NCBI GenBank assembly: GCA_002343845.1
Contig: DDSQ01000164.1
Coordinates: 205-36,253 of the forward strand
Direction: 5' to 3'
Source of the DNA: Planctomycetes bacterium UBA2386
GTDB lineage: Bacteria > Planctomycetota > UBA1135 > UBA2386
DNA length: 36,049 nt
Position 1 is the stretch's first letter, and the number at the start of each line of letters is the position of its first letter. The notes below the pieces were generated by a model that was given only the letters and a program-made list of their open reading frames with translations, had not been told where the DNA came from and did not search any database. A program made the translations under genes and the position numbers. Below are positions 7,843-15,418 of this stretch, piece after piece.

Positions 7843-8801
7843 ACGGCGGCTGGGCTTCCGAAGTGCGCTCGGTGCAGCCCGGCGGCGGGGCGGGCGCGTG
7901 GCTCGCGCGCATCTGGGGGCGGGCGCGGCGCGCGTGGCTGCGGCGCCTGCATCCGCACCGTGTGGCGGCGCTCGCGGCGGCGCGCACGGGCGATTGCCCG
8001 AACTGCTCCCACGACGTGCTCGATGGGCGCGATCTCGTCTGGGTGCGCAACGTCTGCCGCGTCGACTTCCTGCCGTCGCACACGGTCTCGCCGTTCCGCG
8101 ACGCGTTCGGGCTCGTTCGGCTGGGCCGGCCCGAACTCGCGCTGGCCGCGCTGCTCGGATTGGGCCTCGCGGCGCTGGGCTTCTGGCTGCTGCCGCCGCT
8201 GGCCGGGCTCGCCGTTCTGCCGCCGGCGTTCGCCTGCTGGTTCTTCCGCGACCCGGAGCGGCCCGCACCGTCGTCGCGCGACTGCGTGCTGGCACCCGCC
8301 GATGGCGTGCTCGACGACGTTCGTCAGGAAGCCAGCTGTCCGTACTTCGCCGGACCCGCGCTGCGGCTGGGCATCTACCTCAGCCTGTTCGACGTGCACG
8401 TCCAGCGCGCGCCCGTGGTGGGGCGGGTCGGCGCGTGCTCGTTCCATCGGGGGGCGCGCACGAGGACCGTGCGACGGGGCCACACCGACGGCAACGAGCA
8501 CATCGCGACGACGTTCGTCACCGAGAACGGAACGCCGGTTGCCGTGCGCCAGATCGCCGGTCCGTTCGCGAGCCGGGTCTGCTCGGTGCTGCGCGTCGGC
8601 GAGCAGCTGCGGGCGGGCGATCGCTTCGGCATGGTCAAGTTCGGGTCGCGCTGCGAAGTCTGGTTGCCGGCGGGCAGTCTCGCTGCCGTGTTGCCGCGGC
8701 TCGGCAGCCGCGTGCGGGCAGGCGTCACCGTGCTCGGCATGCTGGCCTGCGTGGCCGGGCAGGCGCCGGTCACTTCGACGCGTGCAGCACCATCTGGTTG
8801 A
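7839..8801 (+). CDS. Phosphatidylserine-decarboxylase-like pyruvoyl enzyme (short Psd/archaetidylserine type)
   Basis: The C-terminal part of this 320-residue protein is a pyruvoyl-dependent phospholipid decarboxylase domain. The self-cleavage site is FGSR (Gly269-Ser270), which would generate the pyruvoyl group on the small subunit. The other catalytic residues known for the family are present as APADG (Asp155) and FDVHVQR (His187). A hydrophobic hairpin at about 90-130 would anchor it in the membrane, and WFFRDPER follows as in short Psd proteins. The first ~85 residues are extra and unrecognised, with a CPNC pair. ATG at 7839 overlaps the desaturase stop. Its 3' end overlaps the convergent methyltransferase gene by 32 bases. 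The expected product is phosphatidylethanolamine or a related amine lipid. Confidence 0.86.
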   Translation: MNGGWASEVRSVQPGGGAGAWLARIWGRARRAWLRRLHPHRVAALAAARTGDCPNCSHDVLDGRDLVWVRNVCRVDFLPSHTVSPFRDAFGLVRLGRPELALAALLGLGLAALGFWLLPPLAGLAVLPPAFACWFFRDPERPAPSSRDCVLAPADGVLDDVRQEASCPYFAGPALRLGIYLSLFDVHVQRAPVVGRVGACSFHRGARTRTVRRGHTDGNEHIATTFVTENGTPVAVRQIAGPFASRVCSVLRVGEQLRAGDRFGMVKFGSRCEVWLPAGSLAAVLPRLGSRVRAGVTVLGMLACVAGQAPVTSTRAAPSG

Positions 8802-9801
8802 AGTCGAGCACCTCGGTGTGCACCGGGTGCCGCTGGCAGCCGCGGTAGCGGAAGCCCACGCGTTCGAGCGCGGCCCGCAGTTCGCCTTCGCTCCAGAAGC
8901 GCATCTCGAACGTGTCGCGGTTCGGCGGATCCGCCGGCGCGCCGGGCGCGGTCTCGGGCATCTGGAAGACGAAGTCGCCGCCCGGCCGCAAAGCGCGGAA
9001 CGCCTCCGCCAGATAGCTGAGCGTGACGTAGCGCGGCGTGTGCTGCAGCACGATGTGGGTGAACACCAGCGACACCGAGGCGTCCGGAACCGGCAACGCG
9101 AAGCCATCGCCTTCGAGGAAGCGCACGTTGGGGAGGTGGGCCAGCCGCACGCGCGCGCGCGCCACCATCTCACCGCTGACGTCGATGCCCAGCAGCGAGC
9201 GCACGCGTGGGGCGACGAACTCGTCCATGCGGCCGATCCCGCACCCGATGTCGAGCACGTCGGTGCGGTCGTGCAGCAGGTGCTCGTAGCCACGGAAGAA
9301 CGCCGCAACGTCCCGTTCGCCCGACGCGCGAAACGCGTCGCCAGCGTCGGGCGGAGCGCTGGCGATGAAGTGCTGGGCGTTCACGACCGCGCGCTGGTTC
9401 CAGTCGCCCTTCATGTCGAGCGACTGGCCGGCGAGCGGGAACTGCCCGATGCAGTGTTCGTGCACGACTTCGCCGCGCAGCAGGTGGCGCTGCACGATCT
9501 GCTCGAGCACGGGCGGATCGCAGTCGCGGTACCACGTGCCCTCGGGGTAGACGACGGCGATCGGACCGCCCGTGCAGATGCGCAGGCAGTTGGCCTTCGT
9601 GCGCTGCACGCCGCCGTGCTCCGAGAGCCCGAGTTCCTTCAGCCGCGCCTTGAGGAACTCCCAGGCGGCCACGCTGCGTTCCCGCGCGCAGCACTTCGGG
9701 GTCGACGCGTCGGCGCAGAGGAAGATGTGGCGGCGCACGGCCGGCAGGCCGAGCTTGTCCCGGACGAGATCCTGTGCTGCTCGCGTAGCGTCGTCGGCCA
9801 T
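8770..9801 (-). CDS. Thioredoxin-like [2Fe-2S] ferredoxin fused to a class I SAM methyltransferase
   Basis: The 343-residue product joins two domains. Residues about 20-120 look like a thioredoxin-fold [2Fe-2S] ferredoxin: HIFLCAD (Cys29), Cys37/Cys38, then NCLRICTGGP (Cys72, Cys76), the four-cysteine pattern of that family. Residues about 175-343 are a class I methyltransferase: motif I is VLDIGCGIGRMDEF, the acidic strand 2 end is GIDVSGEM, and EGDGF and LRPGGDFVFQMPE follow as later motifs. Both domains appear intact. The ATG at 9801 is the natural start of the ferredoxin domain. The gene converges on the decarboxylase-like gene and is divergent from an exported-protein gene. The methyl acceptor is unknown. 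The ferredoxin could feed a reductive or radical step or the neighbouring diiron enzyme, which is inference. Confidence 0.85.
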   Translation of the reverse strand: MADDATRAAQDLVRDKLGLPAVRRHIFLCADASTPKCCARERSVAAWEFLKARLKELGLSEHGGVQRTKANCLRICTGGPIAVVYPEGTWYRDCDPPVLEQIVQRHLLRGEVVHEHCIGQFPLAGQSLDMKGDWNQRAVVNAQHFIASAPPDAGDAFRASGERDVAAFFRGYEHLLHDRTDVLDIGCGIGRMDEFVAPRVRSLLGIDVSGEMVARARVRLAHLPNVRFLEGDGFALPVPDASVSLVFTHIVLQHTPRYVTLSYLAEAFRALRPGGDFVFQMPETAPGAPADPPNRDTFEMRFWSEGELRAALERVGFRYRGCQRHPVHTEVLDFNQMVLHASK

Positions 9802-9843
9802 GTGGTTCAGGATCGCCGGCCGCGGGCCGGGATGGAAGCGCGC

Positions 9844-9849
9844 TAACAC
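9844..9849 (+). promoter_or_regulatory. Possible -10 element upstream of 9892
   Basis: TAACAC in the 90-base divergent interval shares the GCTAACA context with 6690-6696. A GGAGG ribosome-binding site follows at 9878-9882, nine bases before the ATG at 9892. No clear -35 is visible. Confidence 0.22.
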
Positions 9850-9871
9850 GACCCGCCGGGCGGGCGTCGTG
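9847..9871. repeat. Long inverted repeat in a divergent promoter interval
   Basis: An 11-bp stem (CACGACCCGCC at 9847-9857) pairs with GGCGGG (59-64) and GTCGTG (66-71), with one bulged C and a 1-base nominal loop. It lies between the two divergent start codons at 9801 and 9892, just after the possible -10. It could be an operator dyad or a leader hairpin. It has no U-run. Confidence 0.4.
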
Positions 9872-9891
9872 CGCGCTGGAGGTCCGATCCG

Positions 9892-10668
9892 ATGCACGTC
9901 CTGCTGTTCGCCGTCCTGTTCGTCGCCCTGGTCCCGCTCCCGCTGCCGAGCGATCCCGCCGGCGTCTACGCCGTGCTCGATCGCGTCGTCCTGCAACCGA
10001 ACGCCGAAGCGCCGACGTCGGTCGAGCTGCACGGCGCCTTCGCGCTCGCCGAGGGCTACCGCGGTCAGTACTACCGGGCGCCGCAGGTGGGCGTGCTGCG
10101 CTTCCAACTCGGCAAGGACGGCGCGGCCAGCGTGCAGCAGTGGCGCGAACTTGCGGCGGCCGCCGGCACCGGCCAGATCGTGGCGTTCGGCTCGCGCTAC
10201 GAGCAAGGCAAGGGCAAGGACGCGCTTGCCGTCCAGGCGCCCGAAGCCGTGCCGGCAGCGCTGACGCCGTTCGCCACGGGGTGGGGCGTGCATCGGCTGA
10301 CGAACGTGAACTACGGGTCGGCGCGCGAATTGAGCCTGCTGCCGCGCTGCGCGTCGGCCGACATCGGCCGCGAGCGTGCGCACGAACACTGGCCGCAGCG
10401 CACCGTGGTGTTCACCGCGACCAACTGTGCGGCCGGCGACGAGGACCTGCGATACGTGTTCCGCGCCGAGACCAGCGACGGCGATCGCTTCACCAGCGGG
10501 CTGATCGCGCCCGGCAAGGGCATCACGACCTGGACCACCGAGCTCGCGCTGCAGGTCGGTGAGACCGTGACCTGGTCGGTGCACGTCGTCGGCGCCAAGG
10601 TCGAACGCGCGCCGGTGGCGAGTTCGACGTTCCACGTGCCGGCCGCGGCCGTCGAACGCGACAAGTGA
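9892..10668 (+). CDS. Exported protein of unknown function
   Basis: The gene is not recognised. The 258-residue product starts with a short hydrophobic signal (MHVLLFAVLFVALVPLP) and is likely exported. The mature part contains VYAVLDRVVLQPN and VELHGAFALAEG, followed by a segment resembling small secreted planctomycete-type proteins, with GFGVHRL-like spacing (GWGVHRLTNVNYG). The C-terminal half, with FRAETSDGDRFTSGLI and ETVTWSVHVVGAKV, reads as a beta-rich domain. A GGAGG Shine-Dalgarno sequence lies nine bases before the ATG, one of the few clear ones in the window. Its stop overlaps the GTG start of the sulfatase-like gene (GTGA), so the two are probably co-transcribed. Confidence 0.78.
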   Translation: MHVLLFAVLFVALVPLPLPSDPAGVYAVLDRVVLQPNAEAPTSVELHGAFALAEGYRGQYYRAPQVGVLRFQLGKDGAASVQQWRELAAAAGTGQIVAFGSRYEQGKGKDALAVQAPEAVPAALTPFATGWGVHRLTNVNYGSARELSLLPRCASADIGRERAHEHWPQRTVVFTATNCAAGDEDLRYVFRAETSDGDRFTSGLIAPGKGITTWTTELALQVGETVTWSVHVVGAKVERAPVASSTFHVPAAAVERDK

Positions 10669-12365
10669 ACGCGCAGCCACGGCGTTCGGCGGCGACCGGC
10701 CTCGGTCTGCTCGCGGCGATGCTGGCGGCGAAGGCGCTCGCCGTGGCGGCGGTGCCGCCCGTCCGGACGGGCTGGCCGCTGCCGTGGGACGACGTCGCGG
10801 TGGCCGCGGGCCTGGCAGCGGTCGTCGGGTTCCTGCCGCGTGCGCTGCGCGTCGCGATCGTGCTGGTCGTCGTGGCCGCGACTACGCTGTCGCTGCTACT
10901 CGTGCGCACGGTCGGCGTGCCGTTGCTGCCGTCGCTGCTGCGCGGGTTCGATCCGGCGATGGGGGACTCGGTGGCGGCGTACCTGACGATGGGCAGCGCG
11001 GCCGCGGCGGGTCTCATCGGCGCGGCGGCCGTGTTCGGCGGCTGGCTCGGTCGGCGGTGGTCGTTGCCCCCAGCGGCCCTGGCGGCGATCGCCGCCACCG
11101 CGGGCGGAATCGCGCTGATCGCAGAAGCCCCGGACCTCGCGCACCGCAACGCCGTAGCGGCCTTCGCCCGCGCCGTTCTGCCGCGCGCGGTGCCTACACC
11201 CGCAGGAGCCCCGATCGGGGAACGCCGCGTCGCCGGTGGACCGTTGCTGCCCAGTGGCGCGGCGGCGGGCCGCAACGTGGTGTTCGTCGTGCTGGAGTCG
11301 GCAGCGCAGCGCTTCGTCGCGGCGAACGACAGTCCGAGTGCGATGCCGTTCCTGCGCACGCTGGCGGCGCAGGGTCTCGACTGCACCGACGCCAGTGCCA
11401 CCTACCCGGAGAGCATCGAAGGGCAGGTCGCGGTGTTCTGCGGGTTGCCGCCAATGCCGGACGCGTCGCCTCGCGACTACGCGCGGCACGCCGCGCAGGC
11501 ACTGCCACACCGGCTGCGGCCGCACGGCTACCGCAGCGCGTTGTTCCACTCCGGGCGGTTCGACTTCCTCGGCATGCGCGACGTGATCGGGCCGATGGGC
11601 TTCGACGTGCTCGCCGACGCAGCGACGCTCGGCGGCGAGCGGTCGACGAGTTTCGGCATCGACGAGGAGACCACGGTCGACGCGCTGCTGCGATGGCTCG
11701 GGGAACTGCCGCCGGCGCAGCGGGCGTTCGCCTGCTGGCTGCCGATCGCCGGGCATCATCCGTACTCGAGCCCACCCGGCGGTCCGTTCCCGACCGACAC
11801 GCAGCTCGGGTGCTACCGCAACGCGCTGCACTACGCCGATCGCATGCTGGCGCGGCTGTGGGCGGGAATGTGCGCGCTCGCTCCGAGCGAGCAGTGGCTG
11901 CTGGTCGTCGTCGGCGACCACGGGCAGGCCTTCGGCGAGCAGCCCGGCAACTTCGGCCACGCCTTCGCGGTCTACGACGAGAACCTGCGCGTGCCGTTCG
12001 TCGTCTGCGCGCCAGGGGCGATCGCGCCCGGTCTCGTGCACGACGCGCCGTGTTCGCACCTCGACGTTGCGCCGACGCTGCTCGACCTGCTCGGCGTTGG
12101 CGGCGAAGGGGCGCTGCGCGCCGATCCCGGCGCCGAACGCTGCGTGCACGCCTTCACCGACTGGGGCGACCTGCAGGTAGCCGCGCGCACGCAGCGGTGG
12201 CAGCTCGTGCACGACCTCGCATCCGGCCGCGACCAGCTCCTCGACCGCAGCGGCGCGGGCGGCGGCGGGCACGACGTTGCTGCGGCGCAGCCGGACGTCG
12301 TCGTCAGGCTGCGCGCCGAGGCGGTGCGCTGGCTCGCGGCGGCGCGGGCCGGCCCGCAGCCGTGA
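10665..12365 (+). CDS. Membrane-bound LtaS/sulfatase-family enzyme (phosphoglycerol- or phosphoethanolamine-transferase-like)
   Basis: The 566-residue protein has an N-terminal membrane domain of about 180 residues with four to five hydrophobic spans, then an extracytoplasmic alkaline-phosphatase-superfamily domain. The metal and active-site segments are visible: NVVFVVLES (Glu211), a candidate nucleophile in ATYPESIEG, GHHPYSSP, GDHG (Asp418, His419) and GHAFAVYDENLRVPFVV. This architecture is shared by LtaS, OpgB/MdoB and related transferases that move phosphoglycerol or phosphoethanolamine onto glycans or lipids. Nothing in the sequence selects among them, and a true sulfatase Cys/Ser-formylglycine motif is not seen. 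The GTG start at 10665 overlaps the previous stop. A lyase gene follows after 46 bases. Confidence 0.85.
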   Translation: MNAQPRRSAATGLGLLAAMLAAKALAVAAVPPVRTGWPLPWDDVAVAAGLAAVVGFLPRALRVAIVLVVVAATTLSLLLVRTVGVPLLPSLLRGFDPAMGDSVAAYLTMGSAAAAGLIGAAAVFGGWLGRRWSLPPAALAAIAATAGGIALIAEAPDLAHRNAVAAFARAVLPRAVPTPAGAPIGERRVAGGPLLPSGAAAGRNVVFVVLESAAQRFVAANDSPSAMPFLRTLAAQGLDCTDASATYPESIEGQVAVFCGLPPMPDASPRDYARHAAQALPHRLRPHGYRSALFHSGRFDFLGMRDVIGPMGFDVLADAATLGGERSTSFGIDEETTVDALLRWLGELPPAQRAFACWLPIAGHHPYSSPPGGPFPTDTQLGCYRNALHYADRMLARLWAGMCALAPSEQWLLVVVGDHGQAFGEQPGNFGHAFAVYDENLRVPFVVCAPGAIAPGLVHDAPCSHLDVAPTLLDLLGVGGEGALRADPGAERCVHAFTDWGDLQVAARTQRWQLVHDLASGRDQLLDRSGAGGGGHDVAAAQPDVVVRLRAEAVRWLAAARAGPQP

Positions 12366-12411
12366 CGCGGTGCTTGCGCGCGAGCGCGCGCCGCCGTTCG
12401 CTTCCGCGGCC

Positions 12412-13317
12412 ATGGCCTCGTCGCCGTTCCGACACGTCCTCACTGCGATCACCACACCGTTCCGGCCCGACGACAGCGTCGACCACGAGCAGCTCGCGCG
12501 CCACGCGCGCTGGCAACTCGCGGCCGGCGTGCGCGGTGTGATCCCGCTCGGCTCGCTCGGCGAGGGAGCCACGCTCGACCCTGACGAGAAGGCCGTGGTG
12601 CTGCGCACGCTGGTCGCGGCGTGCGGCGAGCACCCGGTGCTGCCGGGCATCGCGGCACTGAGCACCCGTGCGGCCGTCGCGTTGGCGCAGACCGCCGAGC
12701 AGGTCGGTGCGCGCGGGCTGATGGTGCTGCCGGCGTACGTGCACAAGGGCGAGCTGCGCGAGGCCCTGGTCCACGTCGCAGCCGTGCTGCGCGCGACGAA
12801 GCTGCCGTGCATGCTCTACAACAACCCGCCCGCCTACGGCACCGACTTCACGCCGGCAGCGATCGCCGAACTGGCCGCCCAGCACGGCAACCTCGTGGCG
12901 GTGAAGGAGTCGAGCGGCGATGCACGCCGCGTCACCGCGATCCGGGCCCTGCTCGGCGAGCGACTCGACGTGCTGGTCGGCATGGACGACATGCTCCTCG
13001 AAGGGGTCGCCGCGGGCGCGCGCGGCTGGGTCGCAGGCCTGGTCAACGCGTTCCCGCGCGAGTCGGTGCGGCTGTTCGAACTGGCGGCAGCGGGCCGCAC
13101 CGAGGCCGCGGCGGCGCTCTACCGGTGGTTCCTGCCGCTGCTGCGGCTCGACACCGTGCCGGAGTTCGTGCAGCTCATCAAACTGGTGCAGCAGGAAGTC
13201 GGCCAGGGCCACGAACGTGTGCGCCCGCCGCGCCTGCCGGTGGTGGGGCAACTGCGGGAACACGCGCTCGCAGTGTTGCGCACGGCGCTCGAGCGCCGGC
13301 CCGCGGAGGCGTCGTGA
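12412..13317 (+). CDS. DapA-family (class I aldolase fold) lyase/dehydratase
   Basis: This is a 301-residue (beta/alpha)8 enzyme of the dihydrodipicolinate synthase/N-acetylneuraminate lyase family. The Schiff-base lysine is Lys165 in LVAVKESSGD, and the conserved Tyr136 is in CMLYNNPP. The GxxGE strand reads LGSLGEGATLD. The reaction is better guessed from context than from sequence. The next gene encodes a 2-oxoglutarate-semialdehyde dehydrogenase, so this enzyme probably generates that semialdehyde: candidates are 1-pyrroline-4-hydroxy-2-carboxylate deaminase (hydroxyproline breakdown), 5-dehydro-4-deoxyglucarate dehydratase or 2-keto-3-deoxyarabonate dehydratase. True DapA for lysine synthesis is less likely. 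ATG 12412 begins the first strand naturally, and there is no obvious ribosome-binding site. Confidence 0.87.
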   Translation: MASSPFRHVLTAITTPFRPDDSVDHEQLARHARWQLAAGVRGVIPLGSLGEGATLDPDEKAVVLRTLVAACGEHPVLPGIAALSTRAAVALAQTAEQVGARGLMVLPAYVHKGELREALVHVAAVLRATKLPCMLYNNPPAYGTDFTPAAIAELAAQHGNLVAVKESSGDARRVTAIRALLGERLDVLVGMDDMLLEGVAAGARGWVAGLVNAFPRESVRLFELAAAGRTEAAAALYRWFLPLLRLDTVPEFVQLIKLVQQEVGQGHERVRPPRLPVVGQLREHALAVLRTALERRPAEAS

Positions 13318-14891
13318 CGCTGCGCGGAGCGCACTTCGTCGCGGGCGTCGCCGAGATGGGCAGCGGCGAACCGTTCGCGGCGATCGACCCGCATTCGGGC
13401 GCTGCGCTCGCGCCCTCGTACGCCGAAGCCGGCGCCGACCAGATCCAGCGCGCGGCGGCGGCGGCGGGCCGCGACGCCATGGCGTACGCGAGCACGACGG
13501 CAGCCCAGCGCGCCGCGTTGCTGCGCGCGATCGCCGACGGCCTCGTTGCGCTCGGCGACGAACTCGTCGCGCGCGTGACCGCCGAGACCGCGTTGCCCGC
13601 CGGACGTGTGCAGGCCGAACGGGCCCGCACGGTGGGGCAGCTCCAGCAGTTCGCAGCGTTGCTCGAGGAGGGATCCTGGGTCGACGCGCGCATCGATCGC
13701 GCCGATGCCGCTCGGGCGGGGCAACCGAAGCCCGACGTGCGGTCGATGCTGGTGCCGCTCGGGCCGGTCGCGGTGTTCGGCGCCAGCAACTTCCCGCTCG
13801 CCTACTCGGTTGCCGGCGGCGACACCGCCGCCGCGCTCGCGGCCGGTTGTCCGGTCGTGGTGAAGGGCCATCCCGCGCATCCCGGCACCAGCGAACTCGT
13901 CGGTGGCGTGGTGGCGGCGGCGGTCGCGCGGGGCAAGCTGCCGCCGGGCACGTTCTCGCTGCTGCACGGCAAGACGAACGCGACCGGCGGTTCCCTCGTG
14001 CGCCATCCGGCGATCGCGGCGGTCGGGTTCACCGGTTCGCACGCCGCCGGTCGGGCCCTGTGCGATCTCGCCGCTGCGCGGCCGACGCCGATCCCGGTGT
14101 TCGCGGAGATGGGTTCGATGAACCCGGTGTTCGTGCTGCCGCGCGCGCTTGCGGCTCGGGGTGCTGCGATCGCGCAGCAACTCGCGACGTCGGCGCTGCT
14201 GGCGATGGGACAGTTCTGCACCAGTCCGGGCATGGTCGTGTGCGCCGACGGGCCGGGGGCCGAAGCGTTCACGACGGCGTTGCGCACCGCACTCGCCGCG
14301 GCGGCCGGAGGTGCCACCGTGCATCCGACGATCCGGGCGAACTACGAACGCGCACTCGCCGAAGTCGCCGCCGTGCCCGGCGTGGCGATGGCCTCGGGTG
14401 CTGGATCTGGCCCGGCAGCCTCCGGCGTCTGTCCGACCTGGCTCATGGCCGATGCCGCGGCGGTGCTCGCCGCGCCGCGCCTGCGCAGCGAGATCTACGG
14501 CCCGGCGGTGCTCGGCGTGCGCTGCCGCGACCTCGGCGAGATGCAGGCTCTCGCCGCGTCGCTGCAGGGGCACCTGACCGCGACCGTGCACGGCGATGGC
14601 GACGACTTCGCGACGGCCGGAGCGCTGCTCGCGACGCTGCGCACCCGGGTCGGCCGACTGATCGCCAATGGCGTGCCGACCGGCGTCGAGGTGTGCGCGG
14701 CGATGGTGCACGGCGGGCCGTGGCCGGCGGCCAGCGATGCGCGCTTCACCGCGGTCGGCACGGCGTCGATCCGGCGCTGGGTGCGGCCCGCCTGTTGGCA
14801 GGACTGGCCGCACGACTTGCTGCCGGCCGCGTTGCGCGACGACAATCCGCTGCGCATCCGTCGCCTCGTCGACGGCAAGGAGGAACGATGA
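13314..14891 (+). CDS. Alpha-ketoglutarate semialdehyde (2,5-dioxovalerate) dehydrogenase
   Basis: This NAD(P)-dependent aldehyde dehydrogenase has 525 residues, the usual size for the KGSADH subgroup that oxidises 2-oxoglutarate semialdehyde to 2-oxoglutarate. The catalytic residues are visible: Cys302 in GQFCTSPG and Glu265 in FAEMGSMNP. The cofactor-binding segment is VAVFGASNFPLAYSVAGGDT, with KGHPAHPGTS after it, and the GFTGSHAAG loop is intact. KGHP and NFPLAYSVAGGDT are characteristic of this subgroup rather than of betaine- or retinal-type enzymes. The GTG at 13314 overlaps the lyase stop (GTGA). Together the pair would complete a route feeding 2-oxoglutarate into the TCA cycle from hydroxyproline, glucarate or arabinose. 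The pathway source is not decided. Confidence 0.9.
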   Translation: MTLRGAHFVAGVAEMGSGEPFAAIDPHSGAALAPSYAEAGADQIQRAAAAAGRDAMAYASTTAAQRAALLRAIADGLVALGDELVARVTAETALPAGRVQAERARTVGQLQQFAALLEEGSWVDARIDRADAARAGQPKPDVRSMLVPLGPVAVFGASNFPLAYSVAGGDTAAALAAGCPVVVKGHPAHPGTSELVGGVVAAAVARGKLPPGTFSLLHGKTNATGGSLVRHPAIAAVGFTGSHAAGRALCDLAAARPTPIPVFAEMGSMNPVFVLPRALAARGAAIAQQLATSALLAMGQFCTSPGMVVCADGPGAEAFTTALRTALAAAAGGATVHPTIRANYERALAEVAAVPGVAMASGAGSGPAASGVCPTWLMADAAAVLAAPRLRSEIYGPAVLGVRCRDLGEMQALAASLQGHLTATVHGDGDDFATAGALLATLRTRVGRLIANGVPTGVEVCAAMVHGGPWPAASDARFTAVGTASIRRWVRPACWQDWPHDLLPAALRDDNPLRIRRLVDGKEER

Positions 14892-15418
14892 AGGGTTGGC
14901 AACGAGTCGCAGCGATCGTGGGCATCGCCGTGCTGCCGGCGTGCACCAGCGTGTGGACGTCGCGCCACTACCAGAAGGTCGCCTGGGCGGACGGCGATGG
15001 CTCGCGCATCGAAGTGTGGCTGCGGCAGGGGACGATGCCCGTGCCGTACTGGGTGGTCGCGCTCGACGTGCTGGTGACGCCGGTGATGGTGCTCGGCGAG
15101 CTGAGCTTCGCCGTGGCGGCTTGGCGGCGCGAAGAGAACGACATCGAGGGCGGTGCGTTCGGGTTCGTCGCCAGCCTGCTGCCGACGGTGACGTGCGTGC
15201 CGCTCGACAACAAGAACTCGGTGTGGTTCCCCCTGAGCGAACCGCTGGAGCTGCCCGCATCGGCGCGCGCCGAACTCGAGGCCCTCGGCGGCATCGCGGG
15301 GTGTGAGTGGCTCTTGAAGCAGTACGCGGCGAAGTACCCGGAGAAGGCAGAACGCTACGCCCGCAGTTTCGCCTACCTGGTCTCGCGGGTCCGCCTCGCG
15401 CCGGCGATCAACGAATGA
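14888..15418 (+). CDS. Predicted lipoprotein of unknown function
   Basis: The 176-residue product has a lipoprotein signal: basic start MKGWQR, a hydrophobic stretch and the lipobox VLPAC with Cys19 as the lipidation site. The mature part contains a hydrophobic segment (VALDVLVTPVMVLGE), then an acidic stretch and LPTVTCVPLDNKNSVWFPL, and ends in a helical tail. There is a faint resemblance to small YceK-type lipoproteins with a membrane-hugging segment, but I would not assign it. The ATG overlaps the dehydrogenase stop as ATGA. Its last 11 bases overlap the convergent peroxidase gene. A role in the upstream catabolic pathway is not implied by the sequence. Confidence 0.8.
   Translation: MKGWQRVAAIVGIAVLPACTSVWTSRHYQKVAWADGDGSRIEVWLRQGTMPVPYWVVALDVLVTPVMVLGELSFAVAAWRREENDIEGGAFGFVASLLPTVTCVPLDNKNSVWFPLSEPLELPASARAELEALGGIAGCEWLLKQYAAKYPEKAERYARSFAYLVSRVRLAPAINE

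Noticed and set aside
9802..10680. Extension of the ferredoxin-methyltransferase frame upstream to 10680
   Set aside because: The extra sequence is antisense to the exported-protein gene and has no ferredoxin features; the domain starts naturally at 9801.
12277..12411. Upstream extension of the DapA-family frame to ATG at 12277
   Set aside because: The added 45 residues are Arg/Ser-rich and overlap the sulfatase-like gene; the family fold begins just after ATG 12412.
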